From contig NC_036448.1 of NCBI RefSeq assembly GCF_002775205.1, forward strand, positions 248,001 to 312,000: DNA of 64,000 bases, read 5' to 3'. Positions 20,815 through 31,800 of this stretch are shown piece by piece. How positions within the stretch are numbered: the stretch's first letter is position 1; each line of letters opens with the position of its first letter. A program made the translations under genes and the position numbers. The notes below the pieces were generated by a model. It ran no database searches, had not been told where the DNA came from, and saw only the letters and a list, made by a program, of their open reading frames with translations. The DNA comes from Xiphophorus maculatus. Its lineage: Eukaryota; Chordata; Actinopteri; Cyprinodontiformes; Poeciliidae.

Positions 20815-22870
20815 TTAAAGCCACAAGCAGCGTCATACGGCCCTCGCAGCTCAGCACGGCTCATCATCTGATCCAGCTGTGACCTTGTATGTGGAAGTTT
20901 TTGCACCTTGAAGTTTCATGGCGAATAGTCAAAGTTTGACACTTAGCCATGCTCACATGCATTGATGTACGACAAATCTTTTGATAACTTTTGCCCTTCA
21001 ATGGCTCAAGAGTATGCTGAGTGATTCTGAAGCTTGTATCTCAAAAGCTGTAGGACGAGTTCAACCAGATATGACATCTACAAAAATGACATGGCAGCTT
21101 TGATCCAAAATGGCCGACTTCCTGTTGTTTTTGGACTATGGCTCCAGGAAATTTTTTTGTAGGTCTTGACAAGATACACATGTGTACCAAGTTTCAGAAT
21201 TCTGGGTTGAAACATGGCTTGGGGCTGATGATTTTAAGTATTCTAGAGAATGCTGCAGAGAAATTAGGCCACACCCACCAATGATTGTGGATTCCTGTCT
21301 GGGGGATGGATAAGGATTGATCCTAGTGACTTTGGTGCAGCTTGGCTCAAAACTGGAATTCAGAGCCAAACATATGGCAACGGCCTCACAGGTCACTTCG
21401 CCGCGTTGCTATGCCCACCTACTCTATTGAAACCGGTCAGGGTTGGAATCCACATCACACCCACATGTCTTCTGTCTCTGGACACAGTGTCATGTTGATT
21501 AGGTCAAAAGGGTGAGATAGAGACCGTTCACAGTAAAACATGACACTTCCTGTTCTCAGGGGGCATGGCTTAAGTGATGTCACCATTTAACCATAGGTTA
21601 TTTCGATCTAAAATGGCCGACATCCTTTTTGAGTTGCACTATGACATTAATTGAATTTTCTGTGTGTCTTGGGGAGCTCTACAAGTGTACCAAATTTCAT
21701 GTCTGTACGACGAAGTAAGGTCATAGTGGAGTTTTGAAAGTTGCCAGGTGGCGCTATTGAGCCGTTTCTTGTGCAATGTTTGCGACGATTTTAAAACACG
21801 TAATTTTTTTTGCAGTCTTGACGCATCCGCTAAGTTTAGTGAGTTTTTGAATATGATAAAGCCCCCATAAAGCCAATTCATTTGCACCGAGAAAAAAAAG
21901 ATAGAAACAGTACGATTATAATTAGGCCTTCGCTGCGTCCTAATTAAAGCTGCAAGCATCCTCGAACGGCCCTGGCACCTCAGCATTGCGCCGGCTTTGT
22001 GGCGACCGCGGGAGCTCCGGCGACTCTCTCGCATAGTCACCACCGCACCCATCCGCTAGGTGATACGCATCGATGCATTCGTCAGTGCTCCCTGACGACG
22101 CATCAAAAATCTGGTGCAGATCAGCTGACGTAGTGAGGAGATATAGCTAGGGGGTGCAGTGCAGTCAAATTACAATTCAATATTATTTTTCTCTTTAGAG
22201 ATGAACAAAAGTCATACATATCAAGTCTGGTGCAAATCAGATGATGCATGTGTGCCAACTGTATGCATATGGCAAGGGATTGAAATTCCCCATTCAGTCA
22301 CACCCACACAGTTCAGTCAGCAGGTAGTGTTGACATGAACTCATCTTCATGTCATTTTATGTCACTTGGCACAGGTTTAAACCTATATGAATCAAAGAGT
22401 AAAAGTAAGACTTTCAGCAGAAAATAACAGGGACCTTCCTGTTGGAAGCAGGCAGGGCTAAGGTGATGTCACCAACTGAACATGTAAATGTAATGAGGGC
22501 TGGTCTGTGATGAGACATAGAAAGTCTGATGCAGTTTTGACTTTGTATGTGGAAGTTATTGCACCTTGATGTTTCATGGCGAATAGTCAGATTTTGACAC
22601 TTAGCCACGCCCACATGCTTTGATGTACAAAAATTTGCAGGATAACTTTTGACCTTCAATGCCTCAAGACTCTGCTGAGTGGTTCTGAAGTCTGTATGTC
22701 AAACTCTGTAGGACAAGTTTGATCAGATACGACGTCTATAAAATAGACAATGTGGTGGCTTTGATCCGAATTGGCCCACTTCCTGTTGGGTTTGGACCAT
22801 GGCTCTAAGAGACTTTTTTGTAGGTACTGACAAGACACACATGTGTACCAAGTTTCATAATTCTAGGTTA
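20815..22870. repeat. Multi-copy 'taattaaagc(c/t)gcaagcagcg' repeat tract
   Basis: Heads reading 'cctaattaaagccacaagcagcgtc' (20811) and 'cctaattaaagctgcaagcatcctcgaacggcc' (about 21940) start related units. Shared phrases recur: 'tgacaagacacacatgtgtaccaagtttca' type sequence at 21167-21200, 21666-21700 and 22829-22860, and 'gcaccttga(a/t)gtttcatggcgaatagtca' at 20904 and 22561. This is an abundant unclassified percomorph repeat arranged as partial tandem copies. The open frames inside are not genes. Confidence 0.6.
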
Positions 22871-23289
22871 AGGCATTTTAGGTGTACCTCCCAGAGACTT
22901 TTTTTCTCGATTTTGGGCGATCTACCCACCCTTCTATCCCCTGTGAATTAGCCAGACTGAGCAGCCTGCAGCCAACTAGTTTCACAGGGCACACCTGTTA
23001 ATGGTCGCTCTTTCTCTTTATTACAACGTACCCTTTGTACTGAACCAGGTTGGTTTTAGTGACTTGGGCTACTCCCAAGGATGTTGTTTTACATATAGTT
23101 TTGGACCAAAAGCAACTTATAAACCATTTTCCACCTTTTCCTCTCCACAATCAAACAACATAGCTATTTCACAATCATCAAAAATTTTGAGGTGACTCAT
23201 TAATTGAATGTCCACAACACCTTTTAGATTTTTTTATGCTAAATATTTTATTAGTAAGGCAATTTTGCAAGGGTCAGTACAGCTTAATT
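22871..23289. other. No feature recognised
   Basis: A short AT-rich stretch after the repeat tract, without coding or repeat signals that I can identify. Confidence 0.3.
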
Positions 23290-24330
23290 CAGTAGCAGAA
23301 ATGATCAAATAAGTAAAATCAATCATCTAGTCTCTTTCCCTAATGCTGACACTGAGAACTAAAAAGGGAACCTTTGAGAGAGACGGACGGAGTATGGAAT
23401 TTTGGACCCCAGAACTGACCTGATGACAAAGAAGGTGTTGCAGCAGGAGGAGACTCACAGCACTGATTGATGAGGCAGGAATCTCGGTAGGCCTGATGAG
23501 CTTTCGTCTCTGCATCGATGGTGAGGTCACACAGGACTTGGGTGCTGGCAAGAAGAGTACTGACTTAGAGCAGCAGGTCTCGGGTCTTAGGGTGACTTCC
23601 TCATGTGTGTAGCGTTCCTCAGCTTCTTGTCTTGCAGCTCTGAAGCTCCCTTCACCTTGTCTCACGATCTTTCTGGTCCATTGAGATGTAGAACTGAAGG
23701 AAAGCACCAGTTCTTCTTTTCCTTTGTTCTTTGTCTTTGCCTTTTTCTTGGTCTTTTCTTTGGTCTTTCTTGGTTGTATTTGTGGTCTGAACCCAGCGAT
23801 GAGAGAAGCGCGATTTGAAGCCACATGTTGCGGGGCTAACGGGTTGGTCCCAATGCGCAGGACAGTCTTCGGCTCTGTGGCCCCAGCTCTTCTTCAGCTG
23901 CACAGTTCTTTGTCCATCTCACTCTTGGTTCGAAGCTGCCTGGAGGATCCAATCAAAAGTTCTTCACTCACCTTTTATAGGGTTTATCCACCCTACAGAC
24001 ATGTTTGCATTGACTAGCACTGTTGCTGTGCTTGTTTCATTGGCTGACTGCTTGGATAGATGATCTAATATACATCATTGTCTTAGAAACATTATCTCCT
24101 GATGTCTGTGCTAGTGCCCCAGGGTTGCTCAAAGGCCATCCTCCATTCGTTGCCTGCACAACCTTTTCTTTCAACAGTTTCAGTTGTTCAACAATCTGTT
24201 TCCAAATCTCTGAGGCGTTGGTCATCTCTGGTTTCATGTTGGTTCCGCTTTTCCCTAACCTTTAATCTACTATCTACCTCCAATACAACATCAGTGATCT
24301 TTAATTGCGGCTAAACATTTTACACTATTT
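23290..24330 (-). repeat. Possible minus-strand LTR-like segment with TATA box
   Basis: On the minus strand a CCTATAAAAGG TATA box lies near 23975-23985. It is followed by about 650 bases with a 165-codon Lys/Arg/Ser-rich open frame (23824-23327) lacking a recognisable domain. The layout resembles an LTR promoter reading into leader sequence, but no second LTR, primer-binding site or target duplication was found. It could instead be a lone promoter-like stretch. Confidence 0.2.
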
Positions 24331-25746
24331 CAAGTTAAATTTCAAAATCACGTCTATAACGTCTTTAGCTTCTTTGATTTAGCATTCATTTATAATATTC
24401 TTAACCATAACTTATTAGTTCCTCTTGTTATAATCCTAATGTGAGTTATTACAGATGTTTTCTGATAAGATACCAAGAATAATCTATTTTTCTAATCATT
24501 TGATACCAAAGGTACAGTTACTTGTTTTACTTGTAAGTATTCCCATGAGTGTAAGCGTAAGTATTCTCTTACAAGTAAACCAATATCAACATAAGTATTT
24601 TACTTAGGGTTTTATTCAATTACTCAAAATGTTTAGATTTCATTCTTTAAATCTTTTATGCTTTGAAATAAGGAACAGTTTAAACTATTTTTATAAATCT
24701 GCAAGCTGGAAATTTACTTCCTCTTTTTTCAGGAAGCCTGCTGTTCCTGTTTCATGACTCTCTCTGCTGACTATGATTTCTTATGATTAAATAGAAAAAG
24801 AAATAGAATTAAAGCAAAGTTTGCATGAGACCAAAACAGTAAACACAACCTGATTGATTTTATTGAAGTTTAAGTCTACTGTTGGGTCTAAATGTTACTT
24901 GTGTAATTTAAAATTAATCTAGTTTAACAGTATGGTTACTGTTAAACTAAAACCTCCAGCATGGACCTTACCAAGCTCCGCCCACAACCAACCCAAGTCT
25001 CACAAACAAAGCCTCGCGGTGCGTTGTTTCTATGTAAACATGACTTGATTAGTGCATCATTTCCACCGGATTTTCACAATACATCAGCTACTACAATGGA
25101 CAGAGGAACTAGCAAGTTCATGTCATCATCTGGGAGGAGGTTACTGGTTTCTCAGTCACAAGCTGGTTGCAAACCTGAGGCCAGCAGGTGTCAGTCAGTT
25201 ATGGTAGATCTGAAATTTGGTTTGATGACCTCAATATGAGAAGCTACAGACTGATAGGAGGAACCAAAGAGCTCTATAAAGGTAAAGGCAAATCTTCTGA
25301 AGTTGGGATATAATTAATTTAATTTCACATAATTACCACTGTAGAAGCCATTTGTTTGTTAAAATTTTATGAAATATATTTGTTCTATTTGATGTTTGTT
25401 GTGAATGACGTAAATTCACAAACGAATGAGGTAATTAGTCCAACGTTTAGAAACTACAGCGGCTGTAATGCGGCACAGCAAAGGTAAACAAAGGTAAAAT
25501 AACCCGAACAGGTGATCAACTCAAAACCACTCATACCTTTTTACTCTCTCTCTCTCTTTGTAGTTTAAGCACACCTGTTACCGTGGGAATTGCCTGCGCC
25601 CTGCAAGATGAGCAAAGATTACGTTAAAAACATAACATTCAGTCCGTTACGATATCAAGTTTCCAGGCTTAATATTTATTTTTCAATTATTAATCAGCTT
25701 TTCTCTGAACACAGCAATGGTTGATTGACTAGCTGTACTTGGTGAT
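24331..25746. other. Non-coding stretch, nothing firm
   Basis: AT-rich to 24950. A short frame at 24961-25239 shows no family likeness, and a TC-rich run lies at 25544-25558. No exon could be tied to tmem68 or tyw3. Confidence 0.35.
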
Positions 25747-26913
25747 CAGTGATGGCATAGATACTTTGAAAAAGTAACTTTAATCGGATTACTGATTACT
25801 CCTTGAAAAAGTGACTTAGTTAGATTACTGACTACTTGATTTGGAAAGTAACTAAGTTACATTAAAAGTAACTTTTTTAGTTACTTTCAGCAGCTGCTAA
25901 CAACGCTCCGCCTCCTGTGAAAATTACATTGATCTTTGCCAATACTTAATTATAAGCTATTTTATAATGGTAACATCAACAATGTGTCTCCACTTATAAA
26001 GTTGAAATGAAGAGGAGATTGTTTAATGGTTACAACAGTACAAAAAAAAAACCGCGAGTAAGTTGTGTGGTCCACTGTTGTCTGGAAACTCTAAGAAGGA
26101 TTTTAAAGCCCCCATATATCCCCCCAGCCTCCAGGTTGTGCGTTACGGCCCTGCGTTTGGTGTCAAAGCGCAGCGAACAGAGCTCCTCCTGCAACTCCAC
26201 GACTCAGATGGCTGCACAGATTTGTGACACTTATCTTAATATTAATAATTATAATGGCGTTAAGTTGCCATTATAATTATTGGCAACTACGGACACGTTT
26301 ATTCGTGGCTGTTTTCACGTTTATTGCGCTGTTCAAATTAGTCTCAATTGCAGTTTGCAGTTTTCTGGAGCGCAACGCGAAGTTCGACGTCATTCAGAGG
26401 TAATATATTAACTTGACATTAACAAAGACACAGCGGGACAGATCATCCGGGAAAAGATGGACCGGGAGAGCCTGACTAAAACTACCTTAATGACGGACAA
26501 ATTCTGGGATTTATTATGAGTCTCTGCTTATTTCCAAACCCAAATGAGCAACTTCACGTTCAAAAACGAGCCTAAAAACGAGCCTAAAAAGGCGCAACCC
26601 GCCACTCATTAAATTTGCAAGCGACTTAAAAAAATAATCCCAAAGCCGCTTATATTAATCGGACTTGGTCACAGAAACTCAAAATAGTTCCAGTTTTTCC
26701 ACCAACAAAATGCGCATCTCCCTCCATTGTTTACATTTCTGTCGCATAGAGACGTCGGTCACTCGACAAGATGCGTAGAGAAAATACGATTAAATAACAA
26801 AAGAAAATAGTAACGCAAAGTGATTTTAATAAGTAACTGTAGTCTGACTACTGGATTTGAAATAGCAACGCGTTAGATTACTGGTTACTGAAAAAGGTTG
26901 TCCGACATCACTG
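25747..26913. mobile_element. hAT-like element, 1.17 kb, near-exact target duplication
   Basis: Starts cagtgatggcatagatactt and ends ggttgtccgacatcactg, so the outer bases form an inverted repeat (CAGTGATG..CATCACTG). Subterminal 'aaaaagtaac..gattactg' motifs recur at both ends. The flanks are TTGGTGAT (25739-25746) and TTGGTGCT (26914-26921), 7 of 8 matching. The interior open frame (26007-26276) shows no transposase domain. A second copy of the same family is at 59191-60215. Confidence 0.75.
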
Positions 26914-27045
26914 TTGGTGCTAGAGTGGCTAACACGAGTAACAGTTTAGTCCAAAGCCTTTTCTCCTAAAATAATTTTTTTAGTGTATGTCAGATACAGT
27001 ACACATTGCATATTGATCTCTTTAGCTAAGGTAAGACTTTGTAGC

Positions 27046-27269
27046 ACAAGGGTCTCAAACTCCAGTTCTCAAGGGCCGGTGTCCTGCAACTTTTAGATGT
27101 GCCTCTGCTGCGCCACATCTGAATAGAATAATTAGGTCATTAAGGCTCTGGAGAAATGATCTACACAAGGAAGAGGTAATTAAGCCATTTCATTCCAGTG
27201 TTTTGTACCTGTGGCACATTTAAAAACTGCAGGACAGTAACCCTTGAGGATTGGAGTTTGACACCTGTG
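27046..27269. mobile_element. hAT-type MITE, 'ggtgtcaaactccag' family
   Basis: The left end contains ctcaaactccagttctcaag and the right end is ggattggagtttgacacctg; the ends are long imperfect inverted repeats. The flanks TTTGTAGC and TATGTAGC match 7 of 8. Sister copies are at 32259-32469 and 42199-42424. Confidence 0.75.
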
Positions 27270-27451
27270 TATGTAGCAGACAGGCTTCAAGGTGTAGAAG
27301 TTGTATCAGTGCTGCCATTATGCTGTACTTATCTAACGGGAAGCGTGTGTTTGTGAGACGGCCACGCACGTGACCACGTAGAATGGGCATCAGCCAATGA
27401 AAAGTGGCCCCTGTGGTAAGGTCCATGAGGAAGTGGGATTTTCTTGACAAT

Positions 27452-28526
27452 GGGCCCTTTGCACTTTAGCTTTTGCGTTCAGGGAAAAGCGGCTCTATCG
27501 TTTCCGGTCTATTGAAAATGGCATTTTACACTTTGTGTTTGCAGGGCTTGCCCAAGGTAACAATTAATGATGTACATCGATCCGAAGCCCCAACAAGTAA
27601 GCTGGAGAACGGTTTTAAGATGTATGCCTCGATATACATTCACAGATACGAAGTTGCGTTTTACTTTCTTTAAACTTTGTGGCTAACATTAACTTTAGCT
27701 TATGCTAGTAGGCAATATTCTTGGACATTTTCATTATAAAAATGTGCTATTTAAGTATCTAAACATTTCAATCCATTCTAACGGACAATGTTTTTACCTT
27801 ATTTTGTAAATTTTTTCAAGTATATTATGTGTGTTTATTGTCGTTGGTGTCAAACAGAGACCAAGTATTGGGGTTACGGTTCGGGCTTTTGCTTCAGAAG
27901 CATGAAGAAGCACAACAAGCCCCATGGCTTCACAGTAGGGCAGAACTGGTGTCAGAGTTCGAGTTCAGCTGACTGATCAAGTTCAAAGCGGTTGCTTTTA
28001 GAAAAATATGGCCATGTTCCTTAAGGTCTCCGTGTTATTTCGTTTTATTACTTTTGCATGCTTCTTGTGAAGAGCTCAAATAGAATGGTGTTTACAGCAG
28101 TGTGTACAGGCGGATCAGTTGCTCGGCTGTCTGGCTCTGGCCTGCTCACTAGTTCCAATAAACTCGCTCTTTCAGGCTGAGTACAGAAATGATTCCATGG
28201 AAATAACATAGGCTCCCCGGTAGTTTTAGGCTGAAGAAGCTGATCTGGTGTGAAGTGAAGGCTGCAAACTTTGCTGTGCCGCGTTAGCTTTAACTTATAG
28301 CGACGAATATTTACAAGCCACCGTCTTGATTCAGGATCATTTGGAAATTCATGAAAACTTAAAAGCCAATTATATTTGGAAGATAACAATGCTCATAGTA
28401 TTGCTTTATTTGTGTCTGAAATACGACTTTGTCTTTTATAGCTGTCATGGTAACTCAAAGCGGAAACAAGAAAGGCACATTTCGCTCATGCGGATGTGAC
28501 GTCAACGCCTTACGTGCAAAGACCCC
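27452..28526. mobile_element. ISL2EU-like DNA transposon remnant with THAP and SWIM-type ORF pieces
   Basis: Terminal inverted repeats GGGCCCTTTGCAC (27452) and GTGCAAAGACCCC (ending 28526) differ at two positions. They are flanked by the dinucleotide AT on both sides. Inside are two convergent coding remnants: plus-strand pieces KVTINDVHRSEAPTSKLENG (about 27553-27610) and FCFRSMKKHNKPHGFTVG (about 27888-27945), and a minus-strand THAP-domain fragment (28389-28048). ISL2EU elements are known for AT target duplications, a THAP-bearing transposase and a second ORF with a YqaJ-type nuclease. The plus-strand pieces resemble, from memory, the SWIM/YqaJ ORF. The copy is internally deleted. Confidence 0.5.
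28048..28389 (-). pseudogene. THAP-domain fragment, transposase relic
   Basis: The frame contains FHEFPNDPESRRWLVNIRR, then HSKVCSLHFTPDQLL and LFPWNHF. These correspond to the conserved Phe-Pro, Trp, Cys-x2-His-Phe and C-terminal Pro positions of the C2CH THAP zinc finger. The first Cys pair that should lie about 10 residues upstream is missing from the open frame, so the finger is incomplete or split over an exon. THAP domains bind DNA and occur in several transposases. Its location between inverted repeats argues for transposon origin rather than a host gene. Confidence 0.6.
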
Positions 28527-28655
28527 ATTACAATAGGCCTTCGGAGCGCTTTGCTGCTCGGACCTAATAATGAATATTCTAATCAATTGAATATGACTGT
28601 AAGAATGACCTGAATGAATGCTGGAACAATCTTAATGCTATTCTATTCTACCTTA
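28527..28655 (+). promoter_or_regulatory. Region between the ISL2EU-like element and the tmem68 start exon
   Basis: Contains a scrap of 'ataggccttcgg..tgctgctcggacctaataa', which resembles the end of the 20.8-22.8 kb repeat family, then a possible acceptor (ttctattctaccttag) near 28655 ahead of the exon bearing the tmem68 ATG. A non-coding 5' exon should exist further upstream but is not located. Confidence 0.25.
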
Positions 28656-28747
28656 GGTAAAACATGTTGCCACAGTGAGATTTCCACCTCATTGCTTGGA
28701 TGCTTTGCTGATCTGGTCATCAGCCTCTGGAAGTCACGCTCCACAGG

Positions 28748-28807
28748 ATGGCAGACAGTGGAAACCAGTCTTGCCTACAAGGATCACAAGACACCCTGTC
28801 CTTCTTG
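28748..28807 (+). CDS. tmem68: tmem68 coding exon 1 (start codon)
   Basis: ATG at 28748 codes [20 protein letters not shown], then a GTATAAGT donor. The NQSC..GSQD pattern lines up with the vertebrate N-terminus (NQTC..GQD), and the phase-0 junction leads directly into [10 protein letters not shown]. This fixes the start. Confidence 0.88.
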
Positions 28808-31800
28808 GTATAAGTAATGCAACACTCATATTTCAACATACAATATGATTCTATGAAAGCATATTATTTCTTGCCCATGTCAGATGATGAATATCAGATA
28901 ACGAATCAACAGAATTACAATTCTTGAAATATTTCTCTCTATATGTAATGAATTTATAAAATTCACTTTATGAAATTAATGAAAATAAATCTTCTTGGAC
29001 TTTTTAAATGAAATTCTAATAGTATTATATTTGTAATAATTTATCTTTTTAATTTGGAAATGTGGAGGAGCAGATACTGCGTCACAGTACTGTGTAATAA
29101 GTTTGCAAATGAGTGGAAACTGTCTAGTTGGGGATTTTTCTAAATATCTCAAACTGAATATTTTTATGAGAGTTATAGAATCTACGAGAATCAAACAAAC
29201 TGCATATCTATGTAATCACTTGTTTTGCTATAGAAGGGCATATTTTAATTTACACGCATTCACCTCCCCCCCACATACACACACACAATCACTAAGTGCA
29301 GTGTAGAGTGCTGGATTAACCTGGCATACATTTCTCTGATCTGTAGAAGGAAGCCACAGTACCCAGAGAGAATCAGTGCAACCAATGTCTCAACGCAGAA
29401 CAGGGCTAACTATTGTGCCATGGCAAACACTTGTGACAACACCAATACAGTGGCATGAAGAGGTACACAATTAGTGAGCTTGACCAATCAAAATATTATG
29501 CAGCCTCAATATTTCAAGGCTCTCAAATGTGTTGATGTGATGCAGGAATGCACAGTATGTGTAGGGCCTCCGTACGCTGCATTAAGCAATGTGATTAGCA
29601 TAGATCTAGACTGCAGTCTTTCTATGAAATCTGGATGTTTTATCAAAAACACAAACTATAATTAAAATCTCTCTTAAACACTAAACTTTATTATTTAAAT
29701 TTACATGTTTGTTAAGGTAAATTCCATTCTGAATGAACTTTAGTAATTTTCAGCTTAACTACGTAGATAGTCTACTGTAGTTCAAAATGATTCATACCCC
29801 TGGCTGATTTAGGTTTGAAGAAATCCTTTCATTTTACCAACATGTTTCTTCTGACTGGAAGTAATAGTCATGTTTTGGAGTGACGCCTCCTCAGTACTGA
29901 TTAGAGACTGGGAGAGAATCTGTAGAGGGAGCTGAAAATGAGGGTGATGGCAAAGAGGCCTTTCAACTACAAGAGCTTACTCATCACCTAAATATGTATT
30001 CAAGTTAAAACTTTAGGAAAAAACTGAACAGCTGTTGTAAATAGGATATTGTTGTTGTAAAGCTGTTGAAGATTTTTACCATTGATGACTAAGCAGGTTG
30101 GAGAAACATGGTTGACATGACTTTAATGAACCAAATGTGAATAAAACCTCTGTTTACAGTGTTTATCTTCTGAGTGGTGCTTGTCTGATTTTCAGAGAAA
30201 AACAACTTCTATATCGAACAAAAATAATTTTAAATCTTAATGAGTAATTTTTGGGCTCAACTGTGACATGTAACAGCTCTTTGAGAGTTCTTGGACCCAC
30301 TTACTAGTCTGCCGTTGGCTATTTTTTGAGCTGTGATGTAGTACTTTTGTTGATTTATGAATCTGTCCAGAAGCGGTATTATAGGTAACTGCATCTGTCA
30401 GATCTGGTAAATCTGTGTGCCAAGAGTAGGAGGGTACTGATTATTATTTTGAAAACATATATATGCAGATATCAATGTAACTTTTTAGAGATTTTGTGTC
30501 TAAATAGGAAATAGCAAACCAGCCTTTCCTTCTTAGTTTTTTAGCTCTTATCTTTGCCTACAGGTGTGTTTGTTTCATGTGTGGGAAGAGTGGGCCGGCC
30601 TGGAGCAGCTCGAGGACTACCTGAGCTTTCTGGAATACCTCTTGTGGGTCTTCACCCCTCTCGCTGTTGTTTTCCTTGTGCCATTCCTCATTGTTATCCT
30701 CCTTTATCTCTCAATACTCTTCCTTCATGTCTATAAGGTATGTACAAATTCAATATTGTCCACAGTATAAACAGTCAATTGTGAAACATAGCTTTTCATT
30801 TCATGTTAATAAAATTAGGAGATTATAGCTCTAAATGAAAAATTTTGCTGGTTTGGAGAAAAGCGTCACTAAATGCAACTCCTGTTTACGAAAAAAACTT
30901 CAACTTTTTCGAAAATGAAACAAATATGTAAACTTGCTACAAACTTTAAGACAAATGAATTTATTATTGATCTCTTCTTGCTAAACTTAAATGTTTATAG
31001 AAAATCAAACTTATGCTGAAATTTATTGCTACTCAGTTCTTATTGTCTTTTTTTAGGGACTGATTATACAGTTATTGCTAGTTTTAGTTTTTCGAAAAGA
31101 ATTGAAGAAAAAAGACTTGTGAATGTAATGAACTAAATTAGAACACGTTTTACAATTGAACCTGCCAGTAATCTCTCACAAAACCTGTCTGATAAGATTT
31201 TATAGACTACAAGATCTGAAAAAGTTACACAGCATAAAATTATCAAAAAAAAAACTCTAAGCAGATGGGAAACTAATTTAGAGACTTATTTTAGTATTTA
31301 AAGATTTACACAAAGCCAGTTCTAAGGCTTCTGCTGTGATAGTTGTAAACCTGCCATGGAATGGTCACTCTACTTCTCATATGCGGTTGAGGTGTGGATC
31401 CAAAAGCAGCAGGCGAGTGATGTGGTGGAGTTTTGTTTAAAGATTTAATGAAAAAAAACAACAAAGAATCAAACTTCCAAAATTGTGAGAGTCCAGGGAA
31501 ACAAAATCCAAAAATAAAGCCAAACTAAAGACACAGGAAGAGATGAGGAAGGTGACAAGCATATTGGTGAGCAGGGTAATGAGACAGATTGGCGAGTTGT
31601 GACTGAGATGGGGAGCTTAAATACTGGGAGGTATTTGGAACAAAGGGCCTAGCTAGATGAGATGACTGATTGCGTCTGGAGCGGTTGGGTTTAGCCGGTG
31701 AAAGAGGACTTAGAGCAGCGCGGGAAAAACAAAACACATAAATATATCTGATTTGGAAAAGGCAGATTTGGGCATAAACTGGTATGTGAATGGTTGGGTT

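Noticed and set aside
23327..23824. 165-codon Lys-rich frame as a host gene
   Set aside because: No domain, no splice support and low-complexity charge; better explained as a repeat or LTR-leader-like sequence.
28048..28389. A host THAP-domain gene
   Set aside because: The first zinc-binding Cys pair is missing, and the fragment lies between inverted repeats with an AT duplication, so it is transposon-derived.
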